Shown: one piece after another, positions 8,548 to 20,200 of the stretch
Layout: the number at the start of each line of letters is the position of its first letter
Numbering within the stretch: the stretch's first letter is position 1
Assembly: GCF_014651775.1 (NCBI RefSeq)
Contig: NZ_BMXN01000027.1
Coordinates: forward strand, 1 to 46,351
Origin: Vreelandella hamiltonii
GTDB taxonomy: Bacteria; Pseudomonadota; Gammaproteobacteria; Pseudomonadales; Halomonadaceae
DNA length: 46,351 nucleotides
Direction of reading: 5' to 3'
The notes under the pieces: generated by a model
Seen by the model: only the letters and a program-made list of their open reading frames with translations
Databases searched by the model: none
What the model was told of the DNA's origin: nothing
Position numbers and translations under genes: made by a program

Positions 8548-10575
8548 ATGGCAAAACGTACGGCGGGTTATACATCCTCAGGCATCGGTAAAATTGCGAC
8601 TCTTTCAGTGCTGCTGTCCGAGTTTGACGACGTCATACCGATCAGGCCTTTCTGCTCTCCGCCGTCAACGGTCATTGGCTGGGGCCTCAAGCCCACGACG
8701 CGACAATCGAAACGTTATGCCGAGCGCAAGAACCTGCCCCACATCGCACTGGAGGACGGTTTCCTGCGCTCGCTTGGCCTCGGTGTCGAGGGCTATCAAC
8801 CGCATAGCATGGTGGTGGATGTCACCGGCATCTATTATGACGCCTCGCGCCCCAGCGACCTGGAAACGAGCCTCAACGAAGCCACCTTCAGCAGCGAAGA
8901 GCTGGCCCGTGCCGAGCGCTGCATGGCCCTGCTGCGGCACCATCGTCTCTCCAAGTACAATCACGCCCCCGATACACCCTTGAATCACTCCAACGCCACG
9001 GTCCTGGTCGTCGACCAGACCGCAGGCGATGCATCGATCACCTATGGTGGTGCCAGCAGCGAGAGCTTTCAACACATGCTGCAGGAAGCCCTGGCCAATC
9101 ACCCCGATGAGGAGATCCTGGTCAAGATCCACCCCGACGTGATTGCGGGCAAGAAACAGGGTCATCTTACCCAGGCACTCGACCACCCCCGCTGCCGCAT
9201 CATCAGTGAAGACATCAACCCCTGGGCACTGTTCGATCAGGTCAGCAGCGTTTACGTCGTCACCAGCCAGCTCGGCTTCGAAGCCCTCATGGCAGGCAAA
9301 CAGGTGCATTGCTTTGGGCTGCCCTTCTACGCAGGTTGGGGGCTGACCCAGGACAAGCTGGCCTGCCCGCGCCGTACGCGCACCCGCTCCTTGCCGGAAG
9401 TCTTTGCGGCGGCGTATTTGCGCTACGCACGCTACGCCAACCCCTACACCTGCCAGCCCGCCACGCTGGAAGAAACCATTACACTGCTGGCCGACCAGCG
9501 TCGCCAGCAGGAACGCCTGCGCGGGCCATGGGTAGCCTGCGGTTTCTCCGCCTGGAAACGCGGTTTCATCGGCTGTTTTCTCGGCCCCTGCGCCAACATT
9601 CACTACCAGGAAACGCTGCCCAGCACTATCGAAGGCACGCCATCGGCACCCCGCATCCTGGCCTGGTCCAGCGCCCTCACGCCAGAGTTCAAGGCACGTA
9701 ATGCCCACGCTCTGCATAAAGTATGGCGCATCGAAGATGGCTTCATTCGCTCGGTAGGGCTTGGGGCAGACCTGACCACGCCGCTGTCCCTGGCCATCGA
9801 CCACCAAGGCATCTATTACGACCCCACCCAGCCCAGCGAGCTGGAAACGCTTCTGGAAACCCACGCCTTCGATGCGCCGCTGCTCGAACGCGCCGCAGCG
9901 CTGCGTGAACGCCTGGTGGCTCTCAAGCTCTCCAAATACAACGTCTATGGTCAGGCCAAAATAGACCTGCCCAGTGGCAAGCACATCATCCTGGTGCCCG
10001 GCCAGGTGGAAAGCGACGCCTCGATCGCCACCGGTTCTCCCCAAGTCAGTACCAATAGCGCCCTGCTGCGCGCCGTGCGCCAAGGCCACCCGGACGCCTT
10101 CATCATCTACAAGGCTCACCCAGACGTTACCAGTGGTGCGCGGGTCGGCAAACTCGATAGCGACGCCAAACAGTTGTATGATCTCGACGGCAGCCACATG
10201 GAGATCACCGCCCTGCTGGAGCGGGTCGATGCCGTGCACACCATGAGTTCATTGACCGGCTTCGAGGCGCTGTTGAGACATCGTCAGGTACACACCTATG
10301 GCCTGCCCTTTTATGCCGGTTGGGGGCTGACCCGCGATGCCATGCACTGCCCAAGACGCACACGCAAGCTGACCCTGGATGAGCTGGTGGCAGGCACCCT
10401 GCTGGTATACCCCGGCTATGTCGACCCAAACACGGGTCAGCTATGCAACGCTGAAACCGTCGTCGCGCTACTGGAACAGACCAAGACGCGTCAGCATCAC
10501 TCACAAAAACATTTGCTTACATGGAAGCAGCGGCTATATCGCAGCTATCGTAACGTATTCATTGGAAGACATTGA
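8548..10575 (+). CDS. kpsC: KpsC-like capsule Kdo-transferase (two-domain)
   Basis: KpsC is a cytoplasmic enzyme that, with KpsS, builds the beta-linked Kdo oligosaccharide linker on a lipid acceptor in group 2 capsules. Two homologous glycosyltransferase halves are visible. Each has a HIALEDGFLRSLGLG/RIEDGFIRSVGLG motif, a LSKYN motif, a VVDQTAGDASITYG/VPGQVESDASIATG motif, a KxHPDV motif and a LPFYAGWGLT motif. The frame is open back to GTG 8452 and ATG 8497. The ATG at 8548 is preferred because it gives 675 residues and aligns its TSSGIGKI segment with the family N-terminus. The Shine-Dalgarno signal is weak in all cases. It is first in an operon; kpsS starts one base after its stop. Confidence 0.92.
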   Translation: MAKRTAGYTSSGIGKIATLSVLLSEFDDVIPIRPFCSPPSTVIGWGLKPTTRQSKRYAERKNLPHIALEDGFLRSLGLGVEGYQPHSMVVDVTGIYYDASRPSDLETSLNEATFSSEELARAERCMALLRHHRLSKYNHAPDTPLNHSNATVLVVDQTAGDASITYGGASSESFQHMLQEALANHPDEEILVKIHPDVIAGKKQGHLTQALDHPRCRIISEDINPWALFDQVSSVYVVTSQLGFEALMAGKQVHCFGLPFYAGWGLTQDKLACPRRTRTRSLPEVFAAAYLRYARYANPYTCQPATLEETITLLADQRRQQERLRGPWVACGFSAWKRGFIGCFLGPCANIHYQETLPSTIEGTPSAPRILAWSSALTPEFKARNAHALHKVWRIEDGFIRSVGLGADLTTPLSLAIDHQGIYYDPTQPSELETLLETHAFDAPLLERAAALRERLVALKLSKYNVYGQAKIDLPSGKHIILVPGQVESDASIATGSPQVSTNSALLRAVRQGHPDAFIIYKAHPDVTSGARVGKLDSDAKQLYDLDGSHMEITALLERVDAVHTMSSLTGFEALLRHRQVHTYGLPFYAGWGLTRDAMHCPRRTRKLTLDELVAGTLLVYPGYVDPNTGQLCNAETVVALLEQTKTRQHHSQKHLLTWKQRLYRSYRNVFIGRH

Positions 10576-10576
10576 G

Positions 10577-11812
10577 TTGAAGCAGAAGCGCGCATTTTTA
10601 TTCCTGCAGGGCGTATGCTCGCCCTTTTATCAGCGTCTGGCTCGGCGTTTGACCGATGACGGCCACCGTGTTGTCAAAGTCAACTTCAATGCAGGTGACA
10701 TTCTTTATTGGCAGCGCACCCATAGCAAACATCATTTATTTCGTGGTCCGTTAACGGTACTACCTGAATACATCACATCGCTTTGGAAGCGCTACGACAT
10801 TACCGACCAAGTCATGTTCGGTGATCGGCGCCCCGTCCATCGCTCGGCTATCGAACAAGCCGACAAGGCCGGGGTGCGTACCCATGTTTTTGAGGAAGGT
10901 TACTTTCGCCCTTTCTGGGTCACGCTTGAGCGCGATGGCGTCAATGGGCACTCTCTTTTGCCGCGAGACCCTGCTTGGTTCTATGAAACAGGGAAAACAT
11001 TACCTCTGCTACCAAAGCCAGTGCGCTTTCGTTCGGCTTTCAAGATCCGTGCTTTGCACGATGTTGCTTACCACACAGCCGGATTGCTCAACCCGTTGAT
11101 CGCCCCACGCTACCGCAACCATTCCCCCATCACGGCACCAGTGGAATACGCGGGTTACATCAAGCGCTTTACACAACTGAAACAGTGGAAAAAACGCGAC
11201 GCCCAGCGCATCAAGGCGTTGATCGAAAGCGGACGCTCGTATTTCATGCTGCCGCTACAGCTCAACACCGACGCCCAGATCCGTGACCACTCCCCCTATC
11301 AAAACATGGAGGAGGTCATGGACCATGTGATGGGCTCTTTTGCGGTCAACGCTCCACAAGGTGCCCAGCTATGCATCAAGAACCACCCGCTAGACATGGG
11401 GCTAGTCGACTACCCCGCCATCATCCAGCGGCTGGCCGATTTTTATGGTCTTCAAGGGCGGATCGTTTACTTAGAGTCAGGAGACCTCAATCGACTGCTC
11501 AAATATGCAGCAGGCACGGTAACAGTCAACAGTACCGTCGGTATCGTTTCCCTGGAACACAAGTGCCCCACCTTTGCACTGAGCGACCCGATCTATCATA
11601 TGGCAGGCCTGACCTATCAAGGCAGTCTCGACGAGTTCTGGCACCAGCCGCCACCGCCCAGCGCCCAGCTGTTCGACTATTTCCGTAACACTGTCATGTA
11701 TGCCACCCAGCTCAACGGGGGGTTTTACTGCCAGCCCGGCATCGACCTGGCGGTCAATAACGCGGCCCAGGTACTCGAAGCCTGCCCCTCCCCGCTGGAG
11801 AGACTGCTGTGA
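10577..11812 (+). CDS. kpsS: KpsS-like capsule Kdo-transferase
   Basis: This 411-residue protein matches KpsS, which adds the first Kdo to the lipid acceptor (lysophosphatidylglycerol in E. coli). Diagnostic segments are FLFLQGVCSPFYQRLA, NFNAGDILYW, VMFGDRRPVH, FEEGYFRPFWVTLE, KNHPLDMG, TVNSTVGIVSLEH and GLTYQGSLDEFW. The preferred start is TTG at 10577, one base past the kpsC stop, with GGAAG at 10564-10568. Starts farther upstream would lie inside kpsC and lack family similarity. The stop overlaps the next gene as GTGA. It corresponds to rkpJ of Sinorhizobium and wcbO of Burkholderia, judged by gene order and family. Confidence 0.93.
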   Translation: MKQKRAFLFLQGVCSPFYQRLARRLTDDGHRVVKVNFNAGDILYWQRTHSKHHLFRGPLTVLPEYITSLWKRYDITDQVMFGDRRPVHRSAIEQADKAGVRTHVFEEGYFRPFWVTLERDGVNGHSLLPRDPAWFYETGKTLPLLPKPVRFRSAFKIRALHDVAYHTAGLLNPLIAPRYRNHSPITAPVEYAGYIKRFTQLKQWKKRDAQRIKALIESGRSYFMLPLQLNTDAQIRDHSPYQNMEEVMDHVMGSFAVNAPQGAQLCIKNHPLDMGLVDYPAIIQRLADFYGLQGRIVYLESGDLNRLLKYAAGTVTVNSTVGIVSLEHKCPTFALSDPIYHMAGLTYQGSLDEFWHQPPPPSAQLFDYFRNTVMYATQLNGGFYCQPGIDLAVNNAAQVLEACPSPLERLL

Positions 11813-12606
11813 GCACCTCACCCCAAACAGGCCACCGCTGCGTGCTGATCACCGGCGCCACCGGAGCCATCGGCAGCGCCCTGGCCAACGAATATGCCAC
11901 CCAAGACACCCACCTGATCCTCCACGGCCGAAACCTCGTCGTGCTGGAACAGGTAGCCGAAAACTGCCGCGCCCAAGGGGCCCAGGTCACGCTATCGAAC
12001 ATCGACCTCGGTGATCAGACCGCACTGGCCAACTGGCTGGGCGAGCTATGCACCCACCACCTGCCCGATATCGTGATCGCCAATGCGGGCAAGAACACCC
12101 ACCCGCCCCAAGCGGGCGAGCTGGAACCCTGGCCAGACGTTCAGGCGCTGCTGGACATCAACCTGACCACCCCCATCGCCATGGCCCACCATCTGGTGCC
12201 CGCCATGCGCGCAAGGGGCAGTGGCCAACTGGTGTTCATCAGTTCCCTGGCCGCCTGGCACGGGCTGCCCAGCACGCCCACCTACAGTGCCAGCAAAGCG
12301 GCCATCAAAGCCTACGGGGAAGGCCTGCGTGGGCTGCTCGCACCGGCCGGTATCGGCGTCACCGTGGTCATGCCCGGCTATGTCACCTCGCCCATGTGCA
12401 ACGCCATGCCCGGCCCCAAACCCTGGGAGTGGCCACCTGAGCGTGCCGCACGCGTCATTGCCCGGGGCATCGCAGCCAACCGGCCACGGGTCAGCTTCCC
12501 GTTTCCGCTCAACTTCGGCACCTGGTGGCTGGCCGTACTGCCCGCGTCGGTGTCCCAGTGGCTGATCAAACGGCTGGGGTTCGACCACCTGGAGGGCGGT
12601 TCATGA
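11809..12606 (+). CDS. Short-chain dehydrogenase/reductase (RkpH/WcbP type)
   Basis: This 265-residue classical SDR has the nucleotide-binding TGATGAIG near residue 16, NAG in the IANAG segment, a catalytic Ser (VFISSLAAW) and the YSASK active-site pair. It starts with GTG overlapping the kpsS TGA and ends in an ATGA overlap with the next gene. In the rkp and wcb capsule clusters an SDR of this kind accompanies the PKS and oxoamine synthase. The natural substrate here is the 3-keto group left by the oxoamine synthase, by analogy with 3-ketosphinganine reductase. That substrate is inference; the SDR fold and active site are directly visible. Confidence 0.88.
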   Translation: MSTSPQTGHRCVLITGATGAIGSALANEYATQDTHLILHGRNLVVLEQVAENCRAQGAQVTLSNIDLGDQTALANWLGELCTHHLPDIVIANAGKNTHPPQAGELEPWPDVQALLDINLTTPIAMAHHLVPAMRARGSGQLVFISSLAAWHGLPSTPTYSASKAAIKAYGEGLRGLLAPAGIGVTVVMPGYVTSPMCNAMPGPKPWEWPPERAARVIARGIAANRPRVSFPFPLNFGTWWLAVLPASVSQWLIKRLGFDHLEGGS

Positions 12607-14264
12607 TGCTGCTCTCAGGTGCCGCAATGGCCGCCATGGCCCTCGCGCTGGTCACCGGGCTACTCGGCAGCCTGCTGGCTGAAGCGCTGCTGCGCCCCCA
12701 GCCACGCCCTTTCTGGCAGCGCCGTCTGGCCGCCAATGCCGTGCACCTGGGCAGCTGGCTGCTGCTGTTTGGCGTGTTCACCTTGCTGCTGCAGCGCCCC
12801 TGGTTTGCCGTGGTGTTCATTCTCTCGCTGCAGTTGGTGGTGGTGCAGTCCAGCAACACCAAATCGGCCACGCTCAACGAGCCTTTCATCTGCCACGATT
12901 TCGAATACTTCTGGGATGCCATCTTGCACCCCAGGCTGTACGTGCCCTTCTTCGGCATCGGGCTCGCCATCGCTGCCAGCAGCGCTGGGGCCGTGGCCAT
13001 CGGCAGCTTCTTCTATTTCGAGCCGTCGTTGGTGGGCCAGTGGGGCTTGATGCCTTGGCTCTTCAGTTGCCTGCTGCTGATACTGGCGGGTGCGCTGCTG
13101 CTGGCGGCCAGCCTGAAGCGCTTGCCCCCGCCCACGCTAGCCCCCACACACGACCTGCATGAAACGGGGCTATACACCAGCCTGTGGAGCTACGGCGTCG
13201 CGCTGATGCGCTCCCGTGCGCCTGGCCCGGAACGCTCACCGTTCCAACCGTTCAGCCAGCCGCTCGGCGAACCGCAGTGCCCGCCTGACGCCACCACCGT
13301 CGCGCCCACGAGCAAGGGCAACACACTGCCAAACGTGATATTGGTGCAGAGCGAGTCCTTCTTCGACCCCCGCCCGTGGTGCCAGGACGTGGCGCCAGGG
13401 CTGCTCAGCCAGTTCGATGCCACCGCCGCCGAAGCCCTCGAACAGGGCGAACTGCACGTACCCGCCTGGGGAGCCAACACCGTGCGCACTGAATGCGCAG
13501 TGCTGACAGGCCTGACGCCCAGCGACTGGGGGCCGCGTCAATTCAACCCCTACCGTACGCTGTCACGCCACCCTCTCGCCAGCGTGGCCAGCGCATTCAA
13601 GGCCCAAGGGTATCGCACCGTGTGCGTGCACCCGTACCCGGCCACCTTCTACCTACGCGACAAGGTCATTCCTCTGCTGGGCTTCGACACGTTTATCGAT
13701 CTCAGCGCCTTCGAAACCCAGGAAAAGCACGGCCAATACATCGGCGACCAGGCCGTCGCACGAAAGGTTGGACGCCTGCTGAAAGATGACGATAATAGGC
13801 CGCTATTCGTGTTTGTGATCACCATGGAAAATCACGGCCCGCTGCACTTGGAAGCACCCCAGCAGCAGCGCCTCGCCGAGACGCTGCCCAACGCCCCATG
13901 GCCGCTGCCGAACCATTTGCGAGACTTGGCAGTCTATCTTCACCATCTGGGCGAAGCAGACCGCATGCTGGGGGGGCTCAAAACGGCCTTGACGGAGGCG
14001 CAAAGGCCGGGGCTACTGGGATGGTACGGCGATCATGTGCCCATCCTGCCCGCCGCGTATGGATATTTTGGCGCCCCTACGGGCCGCACGCCATACATGA
14101 TATGGTCAACGCAACGGCAACCGTCTGACCCACCGCCTGCCGAGCACATGCCGCAGGGAATAGCAGCAAACGAACTTGGCGTCCGACTATTTAAACAAGT
14201 GTTTGGACGCGATATAAGTAGTGATGTGATCAAGGCAGAACCAGAACCTCAGGAGCAAGAATGA
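12603..14264 (+). CDS. Membrane sulfatase-fold protein, RkpI/LTA synthase-like
   Basis: This 553-residue protein has about four N-terminal membrane helices (roughly 5-190) and a C-terminal alkaline phosphatase/sulfatase-fold domain facing the periplasm. Visible elements are NVILVQSESFFDPRPW (first metal ligand), GANTVRTECAVLTGL (candidate catalytic Thr), VITMENHGPLH and GWYGDHVPILP (metal-binding Asp-His). Members of this superfamily, such as LtaS and OpgB, move phosphoglycerol or phosphoethanolamine head groups. RkpI of Sinorhizobium is the closest by context. ATG 12603 has GGAGGG upstream and forms an ATGA overlap with the SDR. A head-group transferase acting on the lipid made by this operon is plausible but not shown. 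Confidence 0.82.
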   Translation: MMLLSGAAMAAMALALVTGLLGSLLAEALLRPQPRPFWQRRLAANAVHLGSWLLLFGVFTLLLQRPWFAVVFILSLQLVVVQSSNTKSATLNEPFICHDFEYFWDAILHPRLYVPFFGIGLAIAASSAGAVAIGSFFYFEPSLVGQWGLMPWLFSCLLLILAGALLLAASLKRLPPPTLAPTHDLHETGLYTSLWSYGVALMRSRAPGPERSPFQPFSQPLGEPQCPPDATTVAPTSKGNTLPNVILVQSESFFDPRPWCQDVAPGLLSQFDATAAEALEQGELHVPAWGANTVRTECAVLTGLTPSDWGPRQFNPYRTLSRHPLASVASAFKAQGYRTVCVHPYPATFYLRDKVIPLLGFDTFIDLSAFETQEKHGQYIGDQAVARKVGRLLKDDDNRPLFVFVITMENHGPLHLEAPQQQRLAETLPNAPWPLPNHLRDLAVYLHHLGEADRMLGGLKTALTEAQRPGLLGWYGDHVPILPAAYGYFGAPTGRTPYMIWSTQRQPSDPPPAEHMPQGIAANELGVRLFKQVFGRDISSDVIKAEPEPQEQE

Positions 14265-17200
14265 CTAAACGCGTGGCCATTATTGGTGCCGCCCATCGTT
14301 TCCCAGGCACCACCCCTGAAACGTTCTGGCAAGACCTGCAAGCTGAAAAAGACCTCGTCACCCAAGTAGCGCCCGACCGCTGGAGCCACGATGCGTTCTG
14401 GCACCCCGACAAGCGCCACCCCGGCACCAGCGTGACGTTCGCCGCCGGTAGCCTGGGCGATATCAGCGGGTTCGACGCAGAGTTTTTCGGCATCTCCCCC
14501 AGGGAAGCAGCCAACATGGACCCCCAGCAGCGCATGCTGCTGGAGCTGGCTTGGGAAGCCATGGAAAGCGCGGGCATCGTGCCCAGCACCCTGCGTGGCA
14601 GTCAGTGCGGTGTGTTCCTTGGTGTGGCCAGCCTGGATTACTCCTATCGGCTTGCCGACGACATGGCGGCCATCGACGCCTCCACGGCCACGGGCAACAC
14701 GTCCAGCATCGCCTCCAACCGGCTGTCGTACATTTTCGACCTGCACGGCCCCAGCATGTCGCTGGACACCGCCTGCTCGTCTTCCATGGTTGCGTTCCAC
14801 CAGGCCTGCCAATCCATTCGCAGCGGTGAAACTCCCATGGCGCTGGCAGGGGGCATCAGCCTGCACCTGCACCCCTACGGCTTCATCATTTTCTCCAAAG
14901 CCAGCATGCTGTCGCCCACCGGGCGCTGCCAGGTCTTCGATGAAGCAGGCAATGGCTACGTGCGCTCGGAAGGCGCGGGCCTGTTTCTGCTCAAGGACTA
15001 CGACTTGGCCGTCGCCGACGGCGACAACATCCTGGCGGTGGTAGCAGGGTCGGCGGTCAACACCGACGGCCACAAATCCGGCCTGACCGTGCCCAACCCC
15101 AGCGCTCAGGTTGCCCTGATGCGCAGCGCCTACGAGCAAGCGGGCATCTCCCCCGATGAGATCGACTACCTGGAAGCCCATGGCACCGGTACCGCCGTCG
15201 GCGACCCCATCGAAACCCGTGCCATCGGCGAAGCCCTCGGCCAGCATCGCAAAACGCCGCTGCTCATCGGTTCGGTGAAGAGTAACGTGGGCCACCTGGA
15301 AACCGCCTCCGGCGTGGCCGGGCTGGCCAAGGCGCTGTACAGCCTTCAGCACCGCGAAGTGCCCGCCACCATCGGCATTCGCAAGCTGAACCCGCGCATC
15401 AAGTTCGACGAATGGAACCTGCACGTGGTCACCAAGGCCCAGCCGCTCAAGCCCGAGGGCAAGCTGGTCATTGGCGTCAACTCCTTCGGTTTTGGCGGCG
15501 CCAACGCCCACGTCATTCTGGAAAGTGCCCCGGAAACGCCCGCCGCTGAGCGTCAGGTGCCGGACACCCGTCTGCCCATACGTATCAGCGCACGCAGTGA
15601 AGCCGCCCTGGCCGCCAGTGCCCAGGCACTGGCCAACCACCTGCAGGCCACCGAGCAGCCGTTTTACGACATTGCCCACACCCTGTTTCACCACCGTGAG
15701 CAGCACAGCCACGGGGCGCTCTGCTTTGCCAGCAGCGCAGCAGAAGCCGCTGCCGCGCTTGGCCAGTTTGCTGAGGGCGATACTCGCCAGCTCACCACCC
15801 TGGAGCGCCTCACTGACGCCAAGGGCCCGGTGTTCGTCTACGACGGCAACGGCTGCCAGTGGGCCACCATGGGCCACGACCTGCTCGACACCGCACCGGC
15901 CTTCAGCGACGCCATCGACCGCGTCGATGCACTGTTCCAGCGCCACGGCAACTTCTCACTGCGCGCCGAGCTGGCAGGCCTGAACCAGCAAGCCGGCGAA
16001 GAAGAACGCTTCGTCAGCACCGAAATTGCTCAGCCAGCGCTATTTGCCCTGCAAGTGGCGCTCACCGAATGGCTCAAGGAGCAAGGCATTACCCCCGCCG
16101 CCGTGTTCGGCCACAGCGTGGGTGAAGTCGCTGCCGCCTGGGCATCGGGTGCCCTGAGCCTGGAAGACGCGGTGAAAGTGATTTACTACCGCAGCGACTT
16201 CCAGGGCAAGACCCGTGGCCAAGGCGAAATGACCGCCGTGGCCATGAGTGCCGACGACATCGCCCCTTGGCTGGCCAAGCCCGAGTTCGGCCGAGTCAGC
16301 CTGGCCGGTATCAATAGCCCCAAAGGCATTACCCTGGCAGGCGATAAAGACCAGTTAAGCGAACTGGAAGCGGCGCTCAGCGCCCAAGAGGTGTTTGCCA
16401 AACGCCTGCCGCTGGATTACGCCTTCCACAGCCCCGCCATGGACAGCATCCAGGAAGGCGTGGTGGAAGCGCTGGCCGGTATTCAGCCGCAGCCCACTCG
16501 AATTCCGTATTTCTCCACCGTCACCGGAGCCTTGGCCGAAGGCACGACGCTGGATGCCCACTACTGGTGGCTGAACATCCGTGAACCGGTACTGTTCGAC
16601 GATGCCGCCACGCAGCTGATTCAACAGGGCTATAACGTCTTCGTCGAGGTCGGTGCGCACCCCATCTTGCGCCGCTACCTCAACGAGTCGCTGCGCCAGC
16701 AAGAGCACAGCGGCCTGGTACTGGGCACCGTTGAACGCCACAAACCCGGTCTCGAAGGGCTGCAGCGCACGCTGGGCCAACTGCTGCTCAGCGGGCTTTC
16801 CCTGCCCAGCGGGCACTACTTCCCCGTGGAAGGCCAGCGCGTTCTGCTGCCTCGCTACCCATGGCAGCGCACCCACCTCTGGGTGCAAGGTACTCAGGAT
16901 GGCCAAGGCCTGCTGTCGCGCTACTACCAGCACCCGCTGCTGGGCTACCCGCTGGCCCAGCAGGAGCACACCTGGGAAAGCCAGCTGGACACCAAGCGCC
17001 AGCCCTGGCTGGCCGACCACGTGGTGGGCGAAGGCGCCGTCTTCCCCGGCGCGGGCTTCATCGAGCTGGCCCTGGCCGCCGCCATGCAGCAAAAAGACAC
17101 CCCGCTGCTGGATATCGAAGAGCTGGAAATTCGCGCGCCGCTGCTGCTGGACGGCCCCAACGGGCGCACCATGCGCCTGACGCTGGACCCCGATGACGGT

Positions 17201-20200
17201 CGCCTGGAAATTCACTCCCGGGAGCCCGCCACCGGCAGCGAATGGCAGCTCAACACCGTGGCTCGCCGCATGCGTGAAAGCCGTGGCTTCCTGCTCAATC
17301 GCCAGGCCCCGGCACTGCCCAGCCGCGCTGCCGACTACACCCTGGAGCAGCACCTGGCCATGGCCGAGCGCATCGGCCTGCACTACGGCCCCGCCTTCCA
17401 GGCCATTACCCGTGGCTGGATCGAGGGCGACAGCGTCATCGGCGAGATTCACCTCTCGGAAGCCGTCACCGCCCAGCTCGACACGCTGCACGTGCATCCC
17501 GGCATTCTCGATAGCGCTTTCCAGCTGTTCATTCCGCTGCTGGCACGCCAGGCCGAGTTTGCCTCGCAGCTCGCCTTCGTGCCCGTGCGCGTAGGCCGTA
17601 TTCAGGTCAATGCCGAAGCCGGAACCCCCGTGCTGGCCCGCGCCGTCATGGGCAAACGGGCACCGCACTCCTTCACCGCCGACTTCGAGCTCTACGATGC
17701 CGAAGGCCGCGCCGTGGCCGTGCTCAGCCAGACCCGCTTCAAGGCCATTCGCCTGAACCGCGCGCACCACCAGCACTTCAGCTACCTGGATATCGAACTC
17801 ACGCCCGCGCCGCTCAGCGCCGTCACGCTACCCATGCCAAGCGAGGCCCTGCCACGCCTGATGGGGCTAAGCGATGCCTTCAGCGCCAGCACCGGCCAGC
17901 GTTACGCCCAGGAAGTCGCTCCGCTGCTGGACAGCCTCAGCGAAGCCTTCGCCCAGCAGGGCCAGCCTGCCGAGCCCACCGCACCCGGCGACGATGCCGC
18001 CAGCGACGAGGCAGCGCCCCTGCCCCCGGAAACCATCTGGCAACTGCTGGTACAAGACTACCCGGACTACTTCGCCCCCATTCATCTGGTGGGCAGGCTC
18101 GGCCTGCACAAGGAAGCCCTGGCGCGTGGCACCGACACCCTGGAAAGCCTGGGCGTCACTCACGAACACCTGGCAGGCATCAACCGCGTCCTGATTGGTG
18201 AAAGCGGCTGGCAAGTACTGGCCAGCGAGCTGGGCAGCCTGATGGAAGCAGCCCTGGCCGCCCTGCCCGAAGGCCAGCGGCTGGCTCTGCTGGAAGCAGG
18301 CCCCTGCGCCCCCGCGCTGGGCCAACGCCTGCTGGAACGGCTTGCCCATCACTCACCCAAAGTCACCGACAGCTACCGCTACCGTGCGCTGACCACCAGC
18401 GACACGGCGCGCCATCAAGCGGAGCAGCTGCAGGAACGCTACCCGCTGATCGACGTTCAGCCGTTGGAAGAGTCACTGCCCACGCTGGCAGAAGCACAAA
18501 AAGCCCAGCTGGCCTTCATCAGCGCCGATGTCACCCAGCCCGAGCGCACCCGCCAGCTCATCGAGGCCTTGCCTTCGCAGTTGGCACCGGGCGCACAGCT
18601 CATCGTGGTCGGCATTCATCCCAGCCGCTGGCTGGACGACCTGCTGGCCACCCCCGGCATCGGCCAGGCCGCGCTGGAACAAGCCACCCTCATCGAGTGG
18701 CTCTCCGCCCAAGGGCTCAGCGTGACCGCGCCCATCGAGCTGGAAGAGAACGGCGCCTACCTGCTGCACGCGCAAGCCCCCAGCGAACAGCCGGGCAGCG
18801 CAGCACAAGCGCCCCAGGCACATACCCTGGTCATTGCCGACGACACCCAGCAAGCCCTGGCCAACGCGCTGGCGGCAGCGCTGGACAACGTCACCTTGCT
18901 CAGCGATGGCGAGCCTGCGGCCCTGCTGGCCGAGCAGCTGCGCCAGCACGAAACGCCTCCCGCCGCGCTGAACGTGCTGGACCTGCGCGGCCTGGGCCAA
19001 GACACTACCGCCGCACAGACCCAGCGCTGCCACCTGGCTCAACAGTGGTCGCTGGCCCTCGAACACAGCGGCCTGGAAGCCCAGGGCAGCCGTGTCACGC
19101 TGTGGCTGCTCACCCAGGGTTACCAGCACGGCGACGACGCCGCGCTCTGGGGCTTTGGCCGCTCGCTGGCCAACGAAGCCGTAGGCCACAGCGTTACTCT
19201 GCTGGAACTGCCCGAGCAGCCCAGCAGCGAGGCCCTGGCCTGTATTGCCGATTCCGTGACCCACCCGGATGCGGAGAACGAGCTGGTCATTACCCAGGCA
19301 GGCACCCGTTACGCCACCCGCCTGCGTACCCTGCCCGCCCCGCACCCGCACAAGGCCAGCCAGGTAGCGCCGCGCCAGGCCATGACGCTGGGCTTTGCCC
19401 TGCCCGGCCAGCTGCGCCAGCTACAGTGGCGGCCACGCCAGCTCCCCGAACTGGGTGCCGACGAGGTGGAAGTGCGCGTCAAGGCCACCGGCCTGAACTT
19501 CCGCGATGTCATGTACACCCTCGGGCTGCTCTCCGATGAAGCCATCGAAAACGGCTTTGCCGGCCCCACGTTGGGCCTGGAGTTCTCCGGGGAAATCGTG
19601 GCTGTCGGCAGCAACGTCACCCACTTGGCCCCCGGCCAAGGCGTGGTCGGTTTCGGCCCTGCCAGCTTCAGCGACCGCCTGGTCGCCAGCCAGCACGCCG
19701 TGGCCCCGCTGCCCGAAGGCGTCAGCTACGCCGCGGCCGCCACCATTCCGACCACCTTCTTCACGGTCTACTACGCGTTGAAGCACCTGGCACGCCTGCA
19801 GCCCGGTGAAAAGGTGCTGATCCATGGTGCCGCCGGGGGCGTGGGTATTGCCGCGCTGCAAATTGCCCAGTGGATGGGCGCCGACATCTACGCCACCGTG
19901 GGCTCGGAAGAGAAACGCGACTTCCTGCGCCTGATGGGCGAGGCGCGTCTCTATGACTCCCGCTCGCTCACCTTCGCCGAAGAAATCCTCGAAGACACCC
20001 AGGGCGAAGGCGTCGATATCGTGCTCAACTCCCTGGCAGGTGAAGCGATCAACCAGAACCTGCGCGCACTGCGCCCGTTCGGCCGCTTCCTGGAGCTGGG
20101 CAAGCGCGACTTCTACGAGAACACCCACATTGGCCTGCGCCCGTTCCGCAACAACCTCAGCTACTTCGGCATCGACTCCGACCAGCTGATGAAAGTGCAG

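Noticed and set aside
11106..11116. An ops-like match (GCGGTAGCGTG) on the minus strand inside kpsS
   Set aside because: It lies antisense within a coding region, with no sign of a minus-strand transcript leader, so RfaH recruitment there is unlikely.
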